Made by a program: the position numbers and the translations under genes. Below, piece by piece: positions 24,139 to 32,224 of a DNA stretch of 64,000 nt. The stretch is from contig NZ_CP087598.1 of the NCBI RefSeq assembly GCF_020990385.1, positions 1,098,001 to 1,162,000 on the forward strand, in the 5' to 3' direction. Source of the DNA: Paracoccus sp. MA. Its GTDB lineage: Bacteria > Pseudomonadota > Alphaproteobacteria > Rhodobacterales > Rhodobacteraceae. Every line of letters begins with the position of its first letter. The stretch's first letter is position 1. Under the pieces are notes generated by a model. The model searched no databases, was not told where the DNA came from, and saw nothing but the letters and a program-made list of their open reading frames with translations.

Positions 24139-25470
24139 GTGGCGAAGGTCGATCTCACCGATCACATGATCCGACGTTTGGTTGTCGAGGCCAGGACGGA
24201 CTTCCCTGATGCCAGGGCGCCGGGCTTGTCTTTGCGCGTTACACCGGCCGGAGCGAAGAGCTGGGCCGTGCGCGGGACGGCTGCAGATGGCGCGAAGCAG
24301 AGGATCACGATCGGCACTTACCCGGACATGTCGCTTCGGGACGCCCGTGTCCGGGCGGCGGCGGTCCTGTCGGAGATCCGAGGTGCATCGGGCAACCTCA
24401 ACGCCGCAAAGCGCGAGGCGGCCACGGCTCGGTCGGGCGACCCGACATTGGGCGAGCTGATCGCAGAATACGAATCCGGACCCGGCGCCGGCAAGGCAAT
24501 TTGGGCCAGGACGAAGCGAGGCATGGATTCTGAAGCTCGGAAGCGGATCCGGACTGTGTTTTCCGGATTGCTCGGCACCCGTGTGAGCGAGATTCCGGAT
24601 GAGGATTTCGCGGATGCAATGCTGACTTACGAGCCAAAATCCGGAGCCGTGACGGCGAACGGGCAGGTCTCGAAAGCCAGGGCCTACCTGATGCCGGTCC
24701 TGGACTGGGCTGCGGGTCGCGGCCGATTCCGGGTCGCGGGCAAGCGCCGGCGTCCGTCGCTGGACGTAGCAGATATAAAGGACACGCTGGATCCGGCGGC
24801 GGATGACGAGGAAATTTCAGGGACGCGGGATCGGGCGCTGAGCGTCGACGAAATCAAGAAAATCTGGCCTCTCCTTGTCTATCCGGCCCCGGAATCACTG
24901 AAAATGAAGGCGCATCCGGACTTTGACGTCCGGCCGATTGCGCTGAGATTTATCATGCTGACGGGTGCCCGATTGTCGGAAGTCTGCGCGGCGAGGTGGC
25001 AGCATATCGATTTTGACGCAAAAACTTGGTTCAAGCCGTCCGTCAAATCCGTCCGCGGCGGGGCCCGGTCGCAGCTCCTGCCGATCCCGGATTCGGTGAT
25101 CGCGCTCCTCGATGAGATTCCGGAATATCTCGGTCGGGGTCCTAATGACCTGATTTTCCCGGGTCAGGCCGGCACCGAGCTCGGGAACTGGACCCGGATC
25201 ACGTCAGCTATCATGCGGGAATCCGGGACATCCGGCTGGCACCGGCACGATCTCCGGCGGACCGCTGCGACGATCATGCGGGCGGGTGAAGTGGAGCTCT
25301 CTACTATCGACCGGATCCTGGGCCACCGAACGGACCACCGGCGGGAAGAATCGAGCCGGGCGATCAATGCATATTTGGCGGATATCGACCTGTCCGGAAT
25401 CGTCGAGGATCCGCAGCGCAAGGCGCTCGAACGGCTCGCAGAGATCTATGATCAGATCAGTCGTAGCTGA
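24139..25470 (+). CDS. int: Phage tyrosine integrase
   Basis: A 443-residue site-specific recombinase of the P4-like family, with an N-terminal DUF4102-type arm-binding domain (IRRLVVEARTDFPDARAPGLSL and WAVRG...ITIGTYPDMSL). The catalytic set is visible: R near 278 in LTGARLSEV, H and R near 370-373 in HDLRR, H near 395 in LGHRT, and the nucleophile Y near 411 in INAYLADI. GTG at 24,139 is chosen because AAGGGG lies upstream and residues before it are not family-like. The gene lies beside attL, reading into the prophage. Its end overlaps the leftward gene at 25,457 tail to tail by 14 bases. Confidence 0.94.
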   Translation: MAKVDLTDHMIRRLVVEARTDFPDARAPGLSLRVTPAGAKSWAVRGTAADGAKQRITIGTYPDMSLRDARVRAAAVLSEIRGASGNLNAAKREAATARSGDPTLGELIAEYESGPGAGKAIWARTKRGMDSEARKRIRTVFSGLLGTRVSEIPDEDFADAMLTYEPKSGAVTANGQVSKARAYLMPVLDWAAGRGRFRVAGKRRRPSLDVADIKDTLDPAADDEEISGTRDRALSVDEIKKIWPLLVYPAPESLKMKAHPDFDVRPIALRFIMLTGARLSEVCAARWQHIDFDAKTWFKPSVKSVRGGARSQLLPIPDSVIALLDEIPEYLGRGPNDLIFPGQAGTELGNWTRITSAIMRESGTSGWHRHDLRRTAATIMRAGEVELSTIDRILGHRTDHRREESSRAINAYLADIDLSGIVEDPQRKALERLAEIYDQISRS

Positions 25471-25939
25471 GCGCACCGTCGATAGCCTCGCGGACCATGT
25501 CCGGGGTCACGCGCAGCAGGACGATCTCGGCCTCTCCCCTGTTATCGCAGCAGAATGCGACCTCCTCCTTGGACACGGTGATTTCGTAGACGTAGGGATC
25601 ATCATGAACGAAACCGCGGTGCCCTTCCGCGAAGCCTTCCGCGATCGTCCTGTCGGTGGACCAGGCCAAGCCGAAGGCATCGCCGGCGTCCTGTCCGCGA
25701 TAAATCCGGATTTTATCTGGAAGGCGCTCGATGAGGGACGCCGGGCGGCTTGAACGGAACCTTCGGAAAAGCTTGCACATGCGATAGTGGTCGATGCGGT
25801 CGAAGCCGGACCATTCGGCGACCGCCGCCGACCAGAACGCGGATCCGGCGGCTTTCGTGCGCGGCAGGCTCTCCGCCCAGGCCGCGAAGGCCGCGGGCCT
25901 GGTGGAGCTGTTGTAGTGCCGGAGGAGATCGGGGAGCAT
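25457..25939 (-). CDS. Putative ADP-ribosyltransferase-fold protein
   Basis: A 160-residue protein. The pattern KIRIYRGQD, then GLAWSTDRTIAEGFA, then NRGEAEIVLL resembles the R / S-T-x / E-x-E active-site layout of R-S-E mono-ADP-ribosyltransferases. Spacing between the R and the STD motif is short, as in small toxin-like members. Phages use such enzymes to modify host proteins and some bacterial toxins have the fold. Start ATG at 25,939 lies 7 bases after the previous gene in the same leftward unit. The function is inferred from motifs only. Confidence 0.5.
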   Translation of the reverse strand: MLPDLLRHYNSSTRPAAFAAWAESLPRTKAAGSAFWSAAVAEWSGFDRIDHYRMCKLFRRFRSSRPASLIERLPDKIRIYRGQDAGDAFGLAWSTDRTIAEGFAEGHRGFVHDDPYVYEITVSKEEVAFCCDNRGEAEIVLLRVTPDMVREAIDGALSYD

Positions 25940-25946
25940 GGTGGCG

Positions 25947-26231
25947 TTACCGACCCTTGGGCTGGAAATCGGCGCAGAAACTCGCAAAGGATGCGCGGAA
26001 CCCCTGCGACATCAGCCCCTTGAATCCCTCATACATCCAGCCGAGCTTGGGATCGTAATACATCTTGAGGTTACGATCGCCTGCCCAAGACGGGTCGTAG
26101 CCCGTGAGGCCGACATAGATGCGGCGGTCCTGCCAGACCTTGGCAGTATAGACATCAGGGCGATCCAAGAGCTGCTTTGCCATGGTCGCCAGATCAGCAG
26201 TCTCGATATGCGCGGTGGTCATGTGTGTCAT
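25947..26231 (-). CDS. Small phage protein, unknown function
   Basis: A 94-residue protein rich in aromatic residues (VYTAKVWQDRRIYVGLTGYDPSW..., LKMYYDPKLGWMYEGFKG). ATG at 26,231 or 26,222 are both possible. It is co-directional with the putative ADP-ribosyltransferase, 7 bases apart, so the two probably act or are regulated together. It might be an inhibitor or partner, but no family is recognised. Confidence 0.6.
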   Translation of the reverse strand: MTHMTTAHIETADLATMAKQLLDRPDVYTAKVWQDRRIYVGLTGYDPSWAGDRNLKMYYDPKLGWMYEGFKGLMSQGFRASFASFCADFQPKGR

Positions 26232-26303
26232 CCTAATTCTGGGCGGCGCCATTGCCGCCCTCGATGACTTAAAGATACCCCTCCGGCACCGCCGGCTCAA
26301 CAA

Positions 26304-26639
26304 CTTTAAGGTGTAACATCTATATCTATCAATGGGTTAGGAAATACTTTATCCGATGACGCGGGCATCGCGGGGCCGGCGGAAACCCGGAAATGCTGGG
26401 CGTTTCGGGAGGTGCCGGAGGCGGGCCGGAAAAAGGATAGGTGCAAACATTCAGTCGGGGCTTGCGGGTAACAAAACCGTGAGACTCAAGTCTGCCGTAA
26501 GTTGGGCGGCAGGATCGCCTTGAGTAAGAACGATCGTAGAACAAAAATCCGGAAAACTCTTGCCGATCCTCCCGGCAGGGTTTGCGCCTGCAGCTGCCTC
26601 AACATATAGTTAGCCCGGTAACGCGCTGCAGGAGTGACC
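26304..26639. other. AT-rich divergent control region between the small leftward unit and the methyltransferase
   Basis: About 400 bases separate the divergent starts at 26,231 and 26,640, and this region is visibly lower in GC. It holds the GGAAATACTTT site at 26,340 and a TATAGA box about 15 bases from it on the minus strand, a credible promoter for the leftward pair. Short open frames on the minus strand here overlap each other and lack ribosome-binding sites. Confidence 0.5.
26340..26350 (+). promoter_or_regulatory. Shared operator-like motif, copy 1 (GGAAATACTTT)
   Basis: One of three copies of GAAATACTT in the prophage, each about 100-113 bases upstream of a leftward gene (here 109 bases from 26,231). 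Possibly a repressor or activator site. Confidence 0.4.
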
Positions 26640-27893
26640 ATGAACCAGCTCTCTCTCTTCGATGAGCCGCAGGCCGCCGCCCTGATTGCACCGCTTTCCG
26701 AGCGAGTGCTTGAGGATTTCATCGACGATGTGGCTGAGTTCGACCAGTTTGGAAGGAAGACGGCGCGCGACATCGTCGACGATATCCCATACTTTGTGAA
26801 CGAATTTTGGACTGCAGGGCAGCGGCAAGCGCACAGCATTCACGAAATCAGCTATCGCGCGTGCTTCAAAGCCCAACTTCCCGAGTTCTTCATTGAGCGG
26901 CTAACCCGGCCTGGTGATGTGGTGCATGATCCGTTCATGGGGCGCGGAACCACGCCCGTGCAGGCGGCACTCATGGGCCGCCAAGCTTTCGGAAACGACA
27001 TCAATCCGCTGTCTGTTCTGCTGACCAGGCCGCGGCTCGCGCCGATCAATCAGAGGTCTGTGGATGAGGCGCTTCGGTCTGTCGACTACGGATCGGGTGA
27101 AATCCGGCGTGATGACCTTCTGGCCTTCTATCATCCGTCCACGCTGGCCGGCCTCGAAGCCTTGCGAGACTGGATCGATGAGAGGGCCCCGATCAATTCG
27201 GACAGGCCGGATCCTGTTGCAGACTGGATTCGTATGGTGTCGATCAACCGCTTGTCCGGCCATTCCCCTGGTTTTTTCTCTGGTCGTTCTATGCCGCCGA
27301 ACCAAGCGGTCAGCGTGAAGGCCCAACTGAAGATCAACGAGAAGCTGGGCGTTACGCCGCCACCCCGCGATATCGCGAAGGTGGTGTCGAAGAAGACGCG
27401 AACACTCCTCAAAGATGGCCAAGCACCCTCGCAGGTGCGGCATTCTCTGCATGTGGGGGCAGCATGGGATACGCCCGGTATCGCTGACGGTGCAGTGGAC
27501 CTGGTCGTTACGTCGCCGCCGTTCCTGGACATCGTGCAATATGCTCTCGACAACTGGCTCCGCTGCTGGTTCGCGGGGATCGACCCCGAAGACGTGAAGA
27601 TCGCAATGCATCGCACCGAGGAATCCTGGACAGAGATGGTCCACAACGTCCTCGCGGAGCAGGCCCGCATCCTTCGTTCGGGCGGGCATGTCGCGTTCGA
27701 AGTGGGAGAGGTTCGCAACGGGAAGGTGTTGCTCGAAAAGCTTGTTTGGAGGGCCGCGGAGGGCCTTCCGTTCGATAGGCTAGGGGTGATGATCAACGAT
27801 CAGGAGTTCACGAAGACGGCGAACTGCTGGGGCGTGGATAACGGTTCGAAGGGCACAAATACGAACCGGATCGTCATTCTTCGCCGGCATTAG
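26640..27893 (+). CDS. DNA methyltransferase of an RM system (probable N4-cytosine type)
   Basis: A 417-residue SAM-dependent DNA methylase. Motif I appears as HDPFMGRGTTPVQA near residue 97 and the catalytic motif IV as VVTSPPFLDIVQ near residue 295. The TSPPF form is typical of N4-cytosine methylases. Motif order is I then IV, with about 200 residues between that could contain the target recognition domain. ATG at 26,640 is used because GGAG lies 5 bases upstream. The gene ends overlapping by 4 bases the end of a leftward PD-(D/E)xK gene, forming a convergent pair. Codon use is less GC-biased than the neighbours, suggesting recent acquisition. Confidence 0.85.
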   Translation: MNQLSLFDEPQAAALIAPLSERVLEDFIDDVAEFDQFGRKTARDIVDDIPYFVNEFWTAGQRQAHSIHEISYRACFKAQLPEFFIERLTRPGDVVHDPFMGRGTTPVQAALMGRQAFGNDINPLSVLLTRPRLAPINQRSVDEALRSVDYGSGEIRRDDLLAFYHPSTLAGLEALRDWIDERAPINSDRPDPVADWIRMVSINRLSGHSPGFFSGRSMPPNQAVSVKAQLKINEKLGVTPPPRDIAKVVSKKTRTLLKDGQAPSQVRHSLHVGAAWDTPGIADGAVDLVVTSPPFLDIVQYALDNWLRCWFAGIDPEDVKIAMHRTEESWTEMVHNVLAEQARILRSGGHVAFEVGEVRNGKVLLEKLVWRAAEGLPFDRLGVMINDQEFTKTANCWGVDNGSKGTNTNRIVILRRH

Positions 27894-28486
27894 GGCATGA
27901 GAACGATGGTGTGAGCGCCCTCAGATAGCAGCTTCTGGGATGTTGAAGCCTCGAGCCTGATATTCACTGGCGTATCCGGCTCCAGGAAATCCAGTCTGAC
28001 GCCGGTAACCACTGCATCGTTGTCGGAATAGAGGACCGTGCATATGAAATGTGCGGGTGGGTTCCCGACATGCGCTTCCTGGATTAAAGAGCGCAGCTTA
28101 GAGGTCGAACTGGTCAGCACCCGTCGATTGCTATCCCCTGCCTTCCAAGCAGATGTGGCTTTAAACTCCATGCAGAAGGAAGCACCATCGAGCGAAAATA
28201 TCATGTCCGGGTAACCCTTACCCGGCGCGGTCGCAATCTTTCCCGAGTTCCCCATATGTCCAGCGATTGCACCGAAGAGGAAATCGGCCGCCTGATTGCC
28301 CTTTGATTGATTTGTTCCTTTGAAATCAGGTATTTGCTTTCCGATAACACCGGATAGATCGATCGCGCTCCTGATCTTGTTGGTGACTTGGTCACGCTCC
28401 TCTTGTGTCCAAGCCCGTATCAGCTCTTGAGCATCGACGCCCTCGCGCTCAAGGGCCTCGACGAAATATTCAGCGAACGTGGTCAA
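27890..28486 (-). CDS. Putative type II restriction endonuclease subunit, PD-(D/E)xK
   Basis: A 198-residue protein. The catalytic core GYPDMIFSLDG...CMEFKAT gives a PD followed by ExK at typical nuclease spacing. The N-terminal half is helical (TTFAEYFVEALEREG, DQVTNKIRSAIDLSG). TTG at 28,486 is preferred as start because AAGGAGG is 5 bases upstream; an ATG 21 codons earlier lacks one. It is convergent with the methyltransferase and divergent from the second nuclease candidate. Cutting activity is inferred from fold motif and context. Confidence 0.75.
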   Translation of the reverse strand: MTTFAEYFVEALEREGVDAQELIRAWTQEERDQVTNKIRSAIDLSGVIGKQIPDFKGTNQSKGNQAADFLFGAIAGHMGNSGKIATAPGKGYPDMIFSLDGASFCMEFKATSAWKAGDSNRRVLTSSTSKLRSLIQEAHVGNPPAHFICTVLYSDNDAVVTGVRLDFLEPDTPVNIRLEASTSQKLLSEGAHTIVLMP

Positions 28487-28551
28487 GATGTCCTCCTTGA
28501 TGAATCGGTCCGCGACGTGCCATCCCTGCAGTAGACATGCAGGAGGCACAC

Positions 28552-29085
28552 TTGAAGAACAAGTTTCGAATATCGTGGAACGAACAGGAGCTGGCCCGCG
28601 CGATGCGCGTCAAGGTCGAGGACGTTCGGGAATATTTCATGGACGGGCGAAGGGTCTCGTTCATCATCGAACGCCGGCTGAAATGGGATCATCCAGGCTG
28701 GCAACTAGCCCCCTCTGAGGGTGCAGGATATGACCTACTCGACCCGACCGGCGGGATGTGGGAAGTCCGCTCGATCACCGGAGGAGGCGTTTATTTTAAC
28801 CCTTCAAATCAGGTGGGCTCTGGACGGAAGTTCAACGAGGAAGGTTTCCAAGCGAAACTCGGCGGGGTGAAGGGCTTCATACTGACAGATATCATGCAGT
28901 TTCCGGACATGGACGTTTATGTCGTTCCGGTGCAGAATGTGCTTCGCTGGCATGCTGCCGGACAGCTGGGCGCCAACGCCAAGGTCTCCAGGGCGCGCTT
29001 CCTGAAGAACCTGGTTCCGGACATACAATACCCCGACCTGGATTCAAAAATTGCCGCCGATAGCATGGGCGTCGATAGAACCTGA
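28552..29085 (+). CDS. Putative second restriction endonuclease subunit
   Basis: A 177-residue protein with GYDLLDPTGGMWEVRSIT, a D then E-x-R pattern resembling a PD-(D/E)xK core in which the lysine is replaced by arginine. A beta-rich C-terminal part follows (GGVKGFILTDI, DVYVVPVQNV). TTG at 28,552 has AGGAGG 5 bases upstream; an ATG at 28,537 overlaps that site. It is divergent from the other nuclease gene with a 65-base spacer. It could be the partner subunit of a heterodimeric enzyme, a nicking subunit, or an accessory nuclease. Confidence 0.6.
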   Translation: MKNKFRISWNEQELARAMRVKVEDVREYFMDGRRVSFIIERRLKWDHPGWQLAPSEGAGYDLLDPTGGMWEVRSITGGGVYFNPSNQVGSGRKFNEEGFQAKLGGVKGFILTDIMQFPDMDVYVVPVQNVLRWHAAGQLGANAKVSRARFLKNLVPDIQYPDLDSKIAADSMGVDRT

Positions 29086-29092
29086 AACATCG

Positions 29093-29114
29093 ATAGGCCC
29101 CGCACGGGGCCTCT
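29093..29114. terminator. Bidirectional hairpin between convergent genes
   Basis: AGGCCCCG and CGGGGCCT form an 8-bp stem with a 2-base loop, 8 bases after the stop of the second nuclease gene and 15 before the end of the next leftward gene. Confidence 0.55.
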
Positions 29115-29128
29115 GGGCTGGCGGCGGG

Positions 29129-29398
29129 TCAGTGGACTTTATCGAGCCACACGAGCCAGTCGTAACCGACCTCAGTTTCATCGCTGTCGATGATGCGCAA
29201 TTGCATACGCCGGCTGCTCTCGGTCAGTGTGATGCCCATGCGATCGTGAGCCTCATGTGCGCGCACCGCGATGACCTTGATCTGATTATCGATTTCGTCG
29301 TCCGTCGCGCCGTCGCGCTTGAGGGCGATCATGCCGGCAACGGCGTTTCTGAACCCGTCACTGACTGTCGGATCATCCGTAATCTCGCGCTCATCCAT
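29129..29398 (-). CDS. Small phage protein, unknown function
   Basis: An 89-residue acidic protein beginning MDEREITDDPTVSDGFRNAV. ATG at 29,398 is selected because GAGGAG lies 7 bases upstream. The C-terminal LRIIDSDETEVGYDWLVWLD has no recognised family. It stands alone between two hairpins, the last of the leftward small genes. Confidence 0.6.
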   Translation of the reverse strand: MDEREITDDPTVSDGFRNAVAGMIALKRDGATDDEIDNQIKVIAVRAHEAHDRMGITLTESSRRMQLRIIDSDETEVGYDWLVWLDKVH

Positions 29399-29732
29399 CT
29401 CACATCTCCTCGGTATTATGGCCAGGGCGGGTCTCGTCGGCCCCGGCATCGACGACCATGTCATCAGCGAAGGAGGCGCCGACCATGGCTGCGGGCGTTG
29501 ATCATGACTGCAGCACGACCCGCTAATCTGCATCCGCGCTATCCTGATCTGGAGATCGGGCCCCGCACGGCCGGGGAAAACTGTCCCGGCTCTATCACCC
29601 CCGAGCCGGGAAAGGGGCAGCAGTGATCAACAACGGAGGGTGCCATGAGGCTGCACCAGGGCGCGCTGCTGACCCGCGCCATCCTTGAATCATATGCGCC
29701 ACCCAGGAAGGGCGGCGCGGTGGGAAAGGCAG
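29399..29732. other. Spacer between leftward small genes
   Basis: 334 bases. It holds a strong hairpin at 29,583-29,610 and a plus-strand ORF of 48 codons at 29,645 with GGAGGG upstream (MRLHQGALLTRAIL...). That ORF overlaps the 3' end of the next leftward gene and I do not call it. A 13-codon ORF at 29,485 with GAAGGAGG upstream is also present. Confidence 0.4.
29583..29612 (-). terminator. Terminator of the leftward 30,674-29,733 unit
   Basis: CCCGGCTC and GAGCCGGG pair across a 10-base loop. On the minus strand the stem is followed by ACAGTTTTCC. It is well placed to end the leftward transcript. Confidence 0.5.
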
Positions 29733-30137
29733 TCAGGCATAACGCGAATAGATGGTGCCAAGGCGGAGCTGGTAGAGCTCCATTTCGATGAGCGCGTCGA
29801 CCATGTCCGCCGACAGCCTGACCTGATCCGGCGAGACGGACTGGACATCGATGAGCGCGCCGAGGTCAGTGATCAGCTGCGTGACATGGTCGTGCGGCAT
29901 CAGATGCGCGATGTCCTCGATCAGCAGCGAGACCCCGGAGATCCGCATCCGGGCCTGTCTGCGCAGCCCTGCGGCGACCGAGGCCGGGGCACCGGCGGCG
30001 GTGTCCAACGCCTGGGCGGCGTCGGCGAGCATCTCACCGGCGACCGCGGCAAAAGCGGTCAGCTTTTCGTCGGCCTGGAAGGCGGTTTGCGGGATGGCGG
30101 TGGCGGGAGGCGTGTCGATGGGGGTCATCATGGTCAT
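29733..30137 (-). CDS. Phage protein, unknown function
   Basis: A 134-residue protein, mostly helical and alanine-rich (LTAFAAVAGEMLADAAQALDTAA), with MRISGVSLLIEDIAHLM and a C-terminal VDALIEMELYQLRLGTIYSRYA. AGAAGG lies 8 bases before the ATG at 30,137. It forms a two-gene leftward unit with the gene at 30,171 (33-base spacer). Confidence 0.65.
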   Translation of the reverse strand: MTMMTPIDTPPATAIPQTAFQADEKLTAFAAVAGEMLADAAQALDTAAGAPASVAAGLRRQARMRISGVSLLIEDIAHLMPHDHVTQLITDLGALIDVQSVSPDQVRLSADMVDALIEMELYQLRLGTIYSRYA

Positions 30138-30170
30138 GGCAGGGGCCTTCTGTTCTGGGGGTTGGTCTGG

Positions 30171-30674
30171 TCAGCTGTCCAGGAGGGCCTCAGCCAGCTG
30201 GCGGCGCCGCGAGGGGGTGAGTTTCATCGCGGCTTCGTAGGCTTTGGTGTAGGCGGTTTTGCGATCGGCCATCCTGGCGCGGTATGCGTCGGCACCGCGG
30301 GCCTCGGCGCGCCTCTTGATTGCCGCTGCGCGGCACTGCAGGCGATCGATGATCTCCGCGTCGATATGCTCGGAGCGATGGCGCGCGTCACGGGCGATAT
30401 TGCAGAGATTGATATAGTCGCGATGCTCGCGTGCGTCATTGATGATGTCGATGTCGATCGGATTCAAGGCGGGCACGAGCGCGCGGAGCGTGTCGGAGAC
30501 GAGCCGCTCCGCTTCAGGGTCCCCCTTGGCGGCTTTGAGGGGCGCGATTTTCAGGTCGCGGATGCCGTCGCTCAGCGCCATGAGCGCGGCGGAGCGGCGC
30601 TGCTGCGTCTCGATCTGCTCCATGATGATCTCGAGCTCGGTGGGGGCCGGGGTGATGGGGGTCTGGATGGTCAT
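30171..30674 (-). CDS. Phage protein, unknown function
   Basis: A 167-residue, highly charged helical protein (ETQQRRSAALMALSDGIRDL; later AAAIKRRAEARGADAYRARMADRK), possibly nucleic-acid binding. AGGAG precedes the ATG at 30,674 by 7 bases. It is first gene of its leftward unit, and the upstream AT-rich region carries a TTGACT box and the second operator-like motif. Confidence 0.65.
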   Translation of the reverse strand: MTIQTPITPAPTELEIIMEQIETQQRRSAALMALSDGIRDLKIAPLKAAKGDPEAERLVSDTLRALVPALNPIDIDIINDAREHRDYINLCNIARDARHRSEHIDAEIIDRLQCRAAAIKRRAEARGADAYRARMADRKTAYTKAYEAAMKLTPSRRRQLAEALLDS

Positions 30675-30953
30675 TTTCGATCTCCTGGGGTGCTGCGGGC
30701 CAGTCCCGCTGCTATGAGATCAATATAGCCCGACTGAACCGGGTCACAAAGCAAAATCGCAAAATTAGTCAACAAAAACAAGGACTAAGTATTTCCTAGA
30801 GGGAGAAATCCATATCTTTCCCTCTACGGAGGGAACGGGCGCGAAGGCTGGCAGATTGGGGCGGGTGAGGCTCCGGGGCGGGAATGTGGAGATCTCGTTC
30901 GAGGGAGGGAATTTTATGGATTTTGGGCGGGTGGCGTTTGCGACCAGGGAGAG
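30675..30953 (-). promoter_or_regulatory. AT-rich leftward promoter region with operator-like motif copy 2
   Basis: The motif AAGTATTTCC at 30,787-30,796 is the reverse complement of the GGAAATACTT sites at 26,340 and 58,929. It sits in an imperfect palindrome CTAAGTATTTCCTAG, 113 bases from the start at 30,674. A minus-strand TTGACT lies nearer the gene. An inverted repeat AGGGAG/CTTTCCCT flanks CCATAT further right. Confidence 0.4.
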
Positions 30954-31283
30954 TCAGGGGGCGCCAGGAGGGCCGTTTTGAAGGGCAGACCAGATCAGGG
31001 CCAGCACGGCGGTCACGAGGGACCCGATGACCGTGGTCTTGACAGATAATCCCAAGCGGCTGGAGCCTTCTCGGGCGGCGCGCGTCCACTGCCTGTCTGC
31101 GTGCCAGCTGACGAGATCCGAGGGGTCGCGCACATCGAGGCCGAGGCTCCGGAAGACGTCGTCCACGGCCTCCCGGGCGGCGCGGGCGGACGCCTCGCGG
31201 GCGGCACGGGCTGCGACGCGCTCGACCAGGGCCTCGACCTCAGCATCGGAAAGGCGGCGGGATGGCTGGGGTGGCTGGGGCAT
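30954..31283 (-). CDS. Small phage membrane protein
   Basis: A 109-residue protein with an Ala/Arg-rich helical N-terminal half (VEALVERVAARAAREASAR...), a middle VDDVFRSLGLDVRDPSDL and one C-terminal transmembrane helix (VIGSLVTAVLALIWSAL). This layout occurs in small phage proteins of unknown role near replication or lysis genes. It probably belongs with the leftward early genes. Confidence 0.6.
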   Translation of the reverse strand: MPQPPQPSRRLSDAEVEALVERVAARAAREASARAAREAVDDVFRSLGLDVRDPSDLVSWHADRQWTRAAREGSSRLGLSVKTTVIGSLVTAVLALIWSALQNGPPGAP

Positions 31284-31320
31284 GCTTGGGGCTCGTGATC
31301 GGGGGTGGTGGCCAGGGCGG

Positions 31321-31518
31321 TTAGCGGGGGAGCTGAGGGGCGAGGAGATGGTCGAGGGCGTCGTCGATGATCGACAGCTCCAGCAGCTCGACGGCGGATA
31401 GAGGCACTGGCGGGCGGGATGGACCGGGCGCCGGGTTGGCCGTCAGGGCAGCGTCCAGGGCGCGCAGGGCGGCCTGGCGGGCGTCGGGGGTGATCCGTGG
31501 CAAACGGTAGGCGGGCAT
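31321..31518 (-). CDS. Small phage protein, unknown function
   Basis: A 65-residue protein starting MPAYRLPRITPDARQAALRA, with a helical C-terminus (VELLELSIIDDALDHLLA). An upstream ATG at 31,557 is possible but adds an Arg/Ala-rich stretch without protein character. It is co-directional with the next gene (37-base spacer). Confidence 0.5.
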   Translation of the reverse strand: MPAYRLPRITPDARQAALRALDAALTANPAPGPSRPPVPLSAVELLELSIIDDALDHLLAPQLPR

Positions 31519-31687
31519 GCGGCGCGGGCTCCGGCGGGCTGGTGCGGTCGCTGGCATGCTATGGCACCGCGGCGAAGGGAGGCGCGGTGCGGAGACGGTG
31601 CTCTATGTGCGTGCGCGCGCGGGCCTGCGCGCGAGGGAGGCCCTGGCGGGCCTCTGGAAAGTTCGAGATGGTTCGGGAGATGAGGGG

Positions 31688-31750
31688 GCCGGCCGAGGCC
31701 GGCAATGATGGCCCTAACGGGCCTTTAGGATTCTATGAAATAAAGAGATG
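31688..31750 (+). repeat. Twin-hairpin element, copy A
   Basis: GCCGGC-CGAG-GCCGGC type stem at 31,688-31,703, then GGCCC-TAAC-GGGCC at 31,710-31,723, then AGGATTC and a purine-rich tail. Same layout as the copies at 31,854, 47,821 and 60,375. Confidence 0.65.
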
Positions 31751-31853
31751 GAGGAGGCTTTTTGGCGTGGTGATGAAAAGGAAAGGTTGCTTTTGCTTTT
31801 GCTGCTGCTGGTGATGAAGGTGGGTTCTTTTTGATGACGATTCTGGGGTGAAT

Positions 31854-31920
31854 TCTTCCCGCCTTTTTTCTCCTAGAATCCTGCCGGCGTCAGCCGGCTT
31901 CATTGCCGCTTGCGGCCCCC
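31854..31920 (-). repeat. Twin-hairpin element, copy D
   Basis: On the minus strand: GCCGC-AA-GCGGC, then GCCGGC-TGAC-GCCGGC, then AGGATTC and an AGGAGAAAAAAGG tail. It is oriented opposite to copy A, 100 bases away. Confidence 0.65.
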
Positions 31921-32049
31921 TGATCGGGACACGTGTTGCATTCATGCAACTAAAATGCCCGATCGGATGAAAAAACACTTGCAGGGATAAAAATATTTGG
32001 CCGTGACCCCTTGAAAAGGCCGAATCGGTCACTAGCTCTTAAGATAACT

Positions 32050-32129
32050 CTTAAACCCTTCAACGAAGGGACCGGGCTGATCTGCGTCAGCAAGATCAGA
32101 GCCGGGACATGAAGGGGAAGGGGTTTAAG
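32050..32129. repeat. Nested inverted repeat, left copy
   Basis: Outer arms CTTAAACCC (32,050) and GGGTTTAAG (32,121) enclose an inner hairpin CCGGGCTGATCT/AGATCAGAGCCGG with loop GCGTCAGCA. The 41 bases 32,069-32,109 recur exactly, inverted, at 33,059-33,099 on the other side of the IS. Confidence 0.75.
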
Positions 32130-32224
32130 ATCTTAAGAAAAAGAATCTTAAGATCTAGGTCGTGTTGACAAAAGGGATTCCTCTGGCAGTCGTCCTATGA
32201 TTCAAGCTCATCTCTACGTGGGAG

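Larger units (their letters stand above)
31519..32157. other. Long non-coding region rich in stem-loops, left of the IS
   Basis: About 640 bases without a supportable gene. It contains two twin-hairpin repeat elements (31,688 and 31,854, opposite orientations), a purine-rich stretch, and a large nested palindrome at 32,050-32,129. A plus-strand ORF at 31,497-31,814 overlaps these structures and ends in Phe/Cys-only sequence, so it is not called. Late-region promoters could lie here. Confidence 0.55.

Noticed and set aside
29645..29791. 48-codon plus-strand ORF with GGAGGG upstream
   Set aside because: It overlaps the 3' end of a better supported leftward gene and has no protein features; left uncalled.
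31497..31814. 105-codon plus-strand ORF left of the IS
   Set aside because: It overlaps two stem-loop repeats and a leftward gene, and ends in a Phe/Cys run; no ribosome-binding site.
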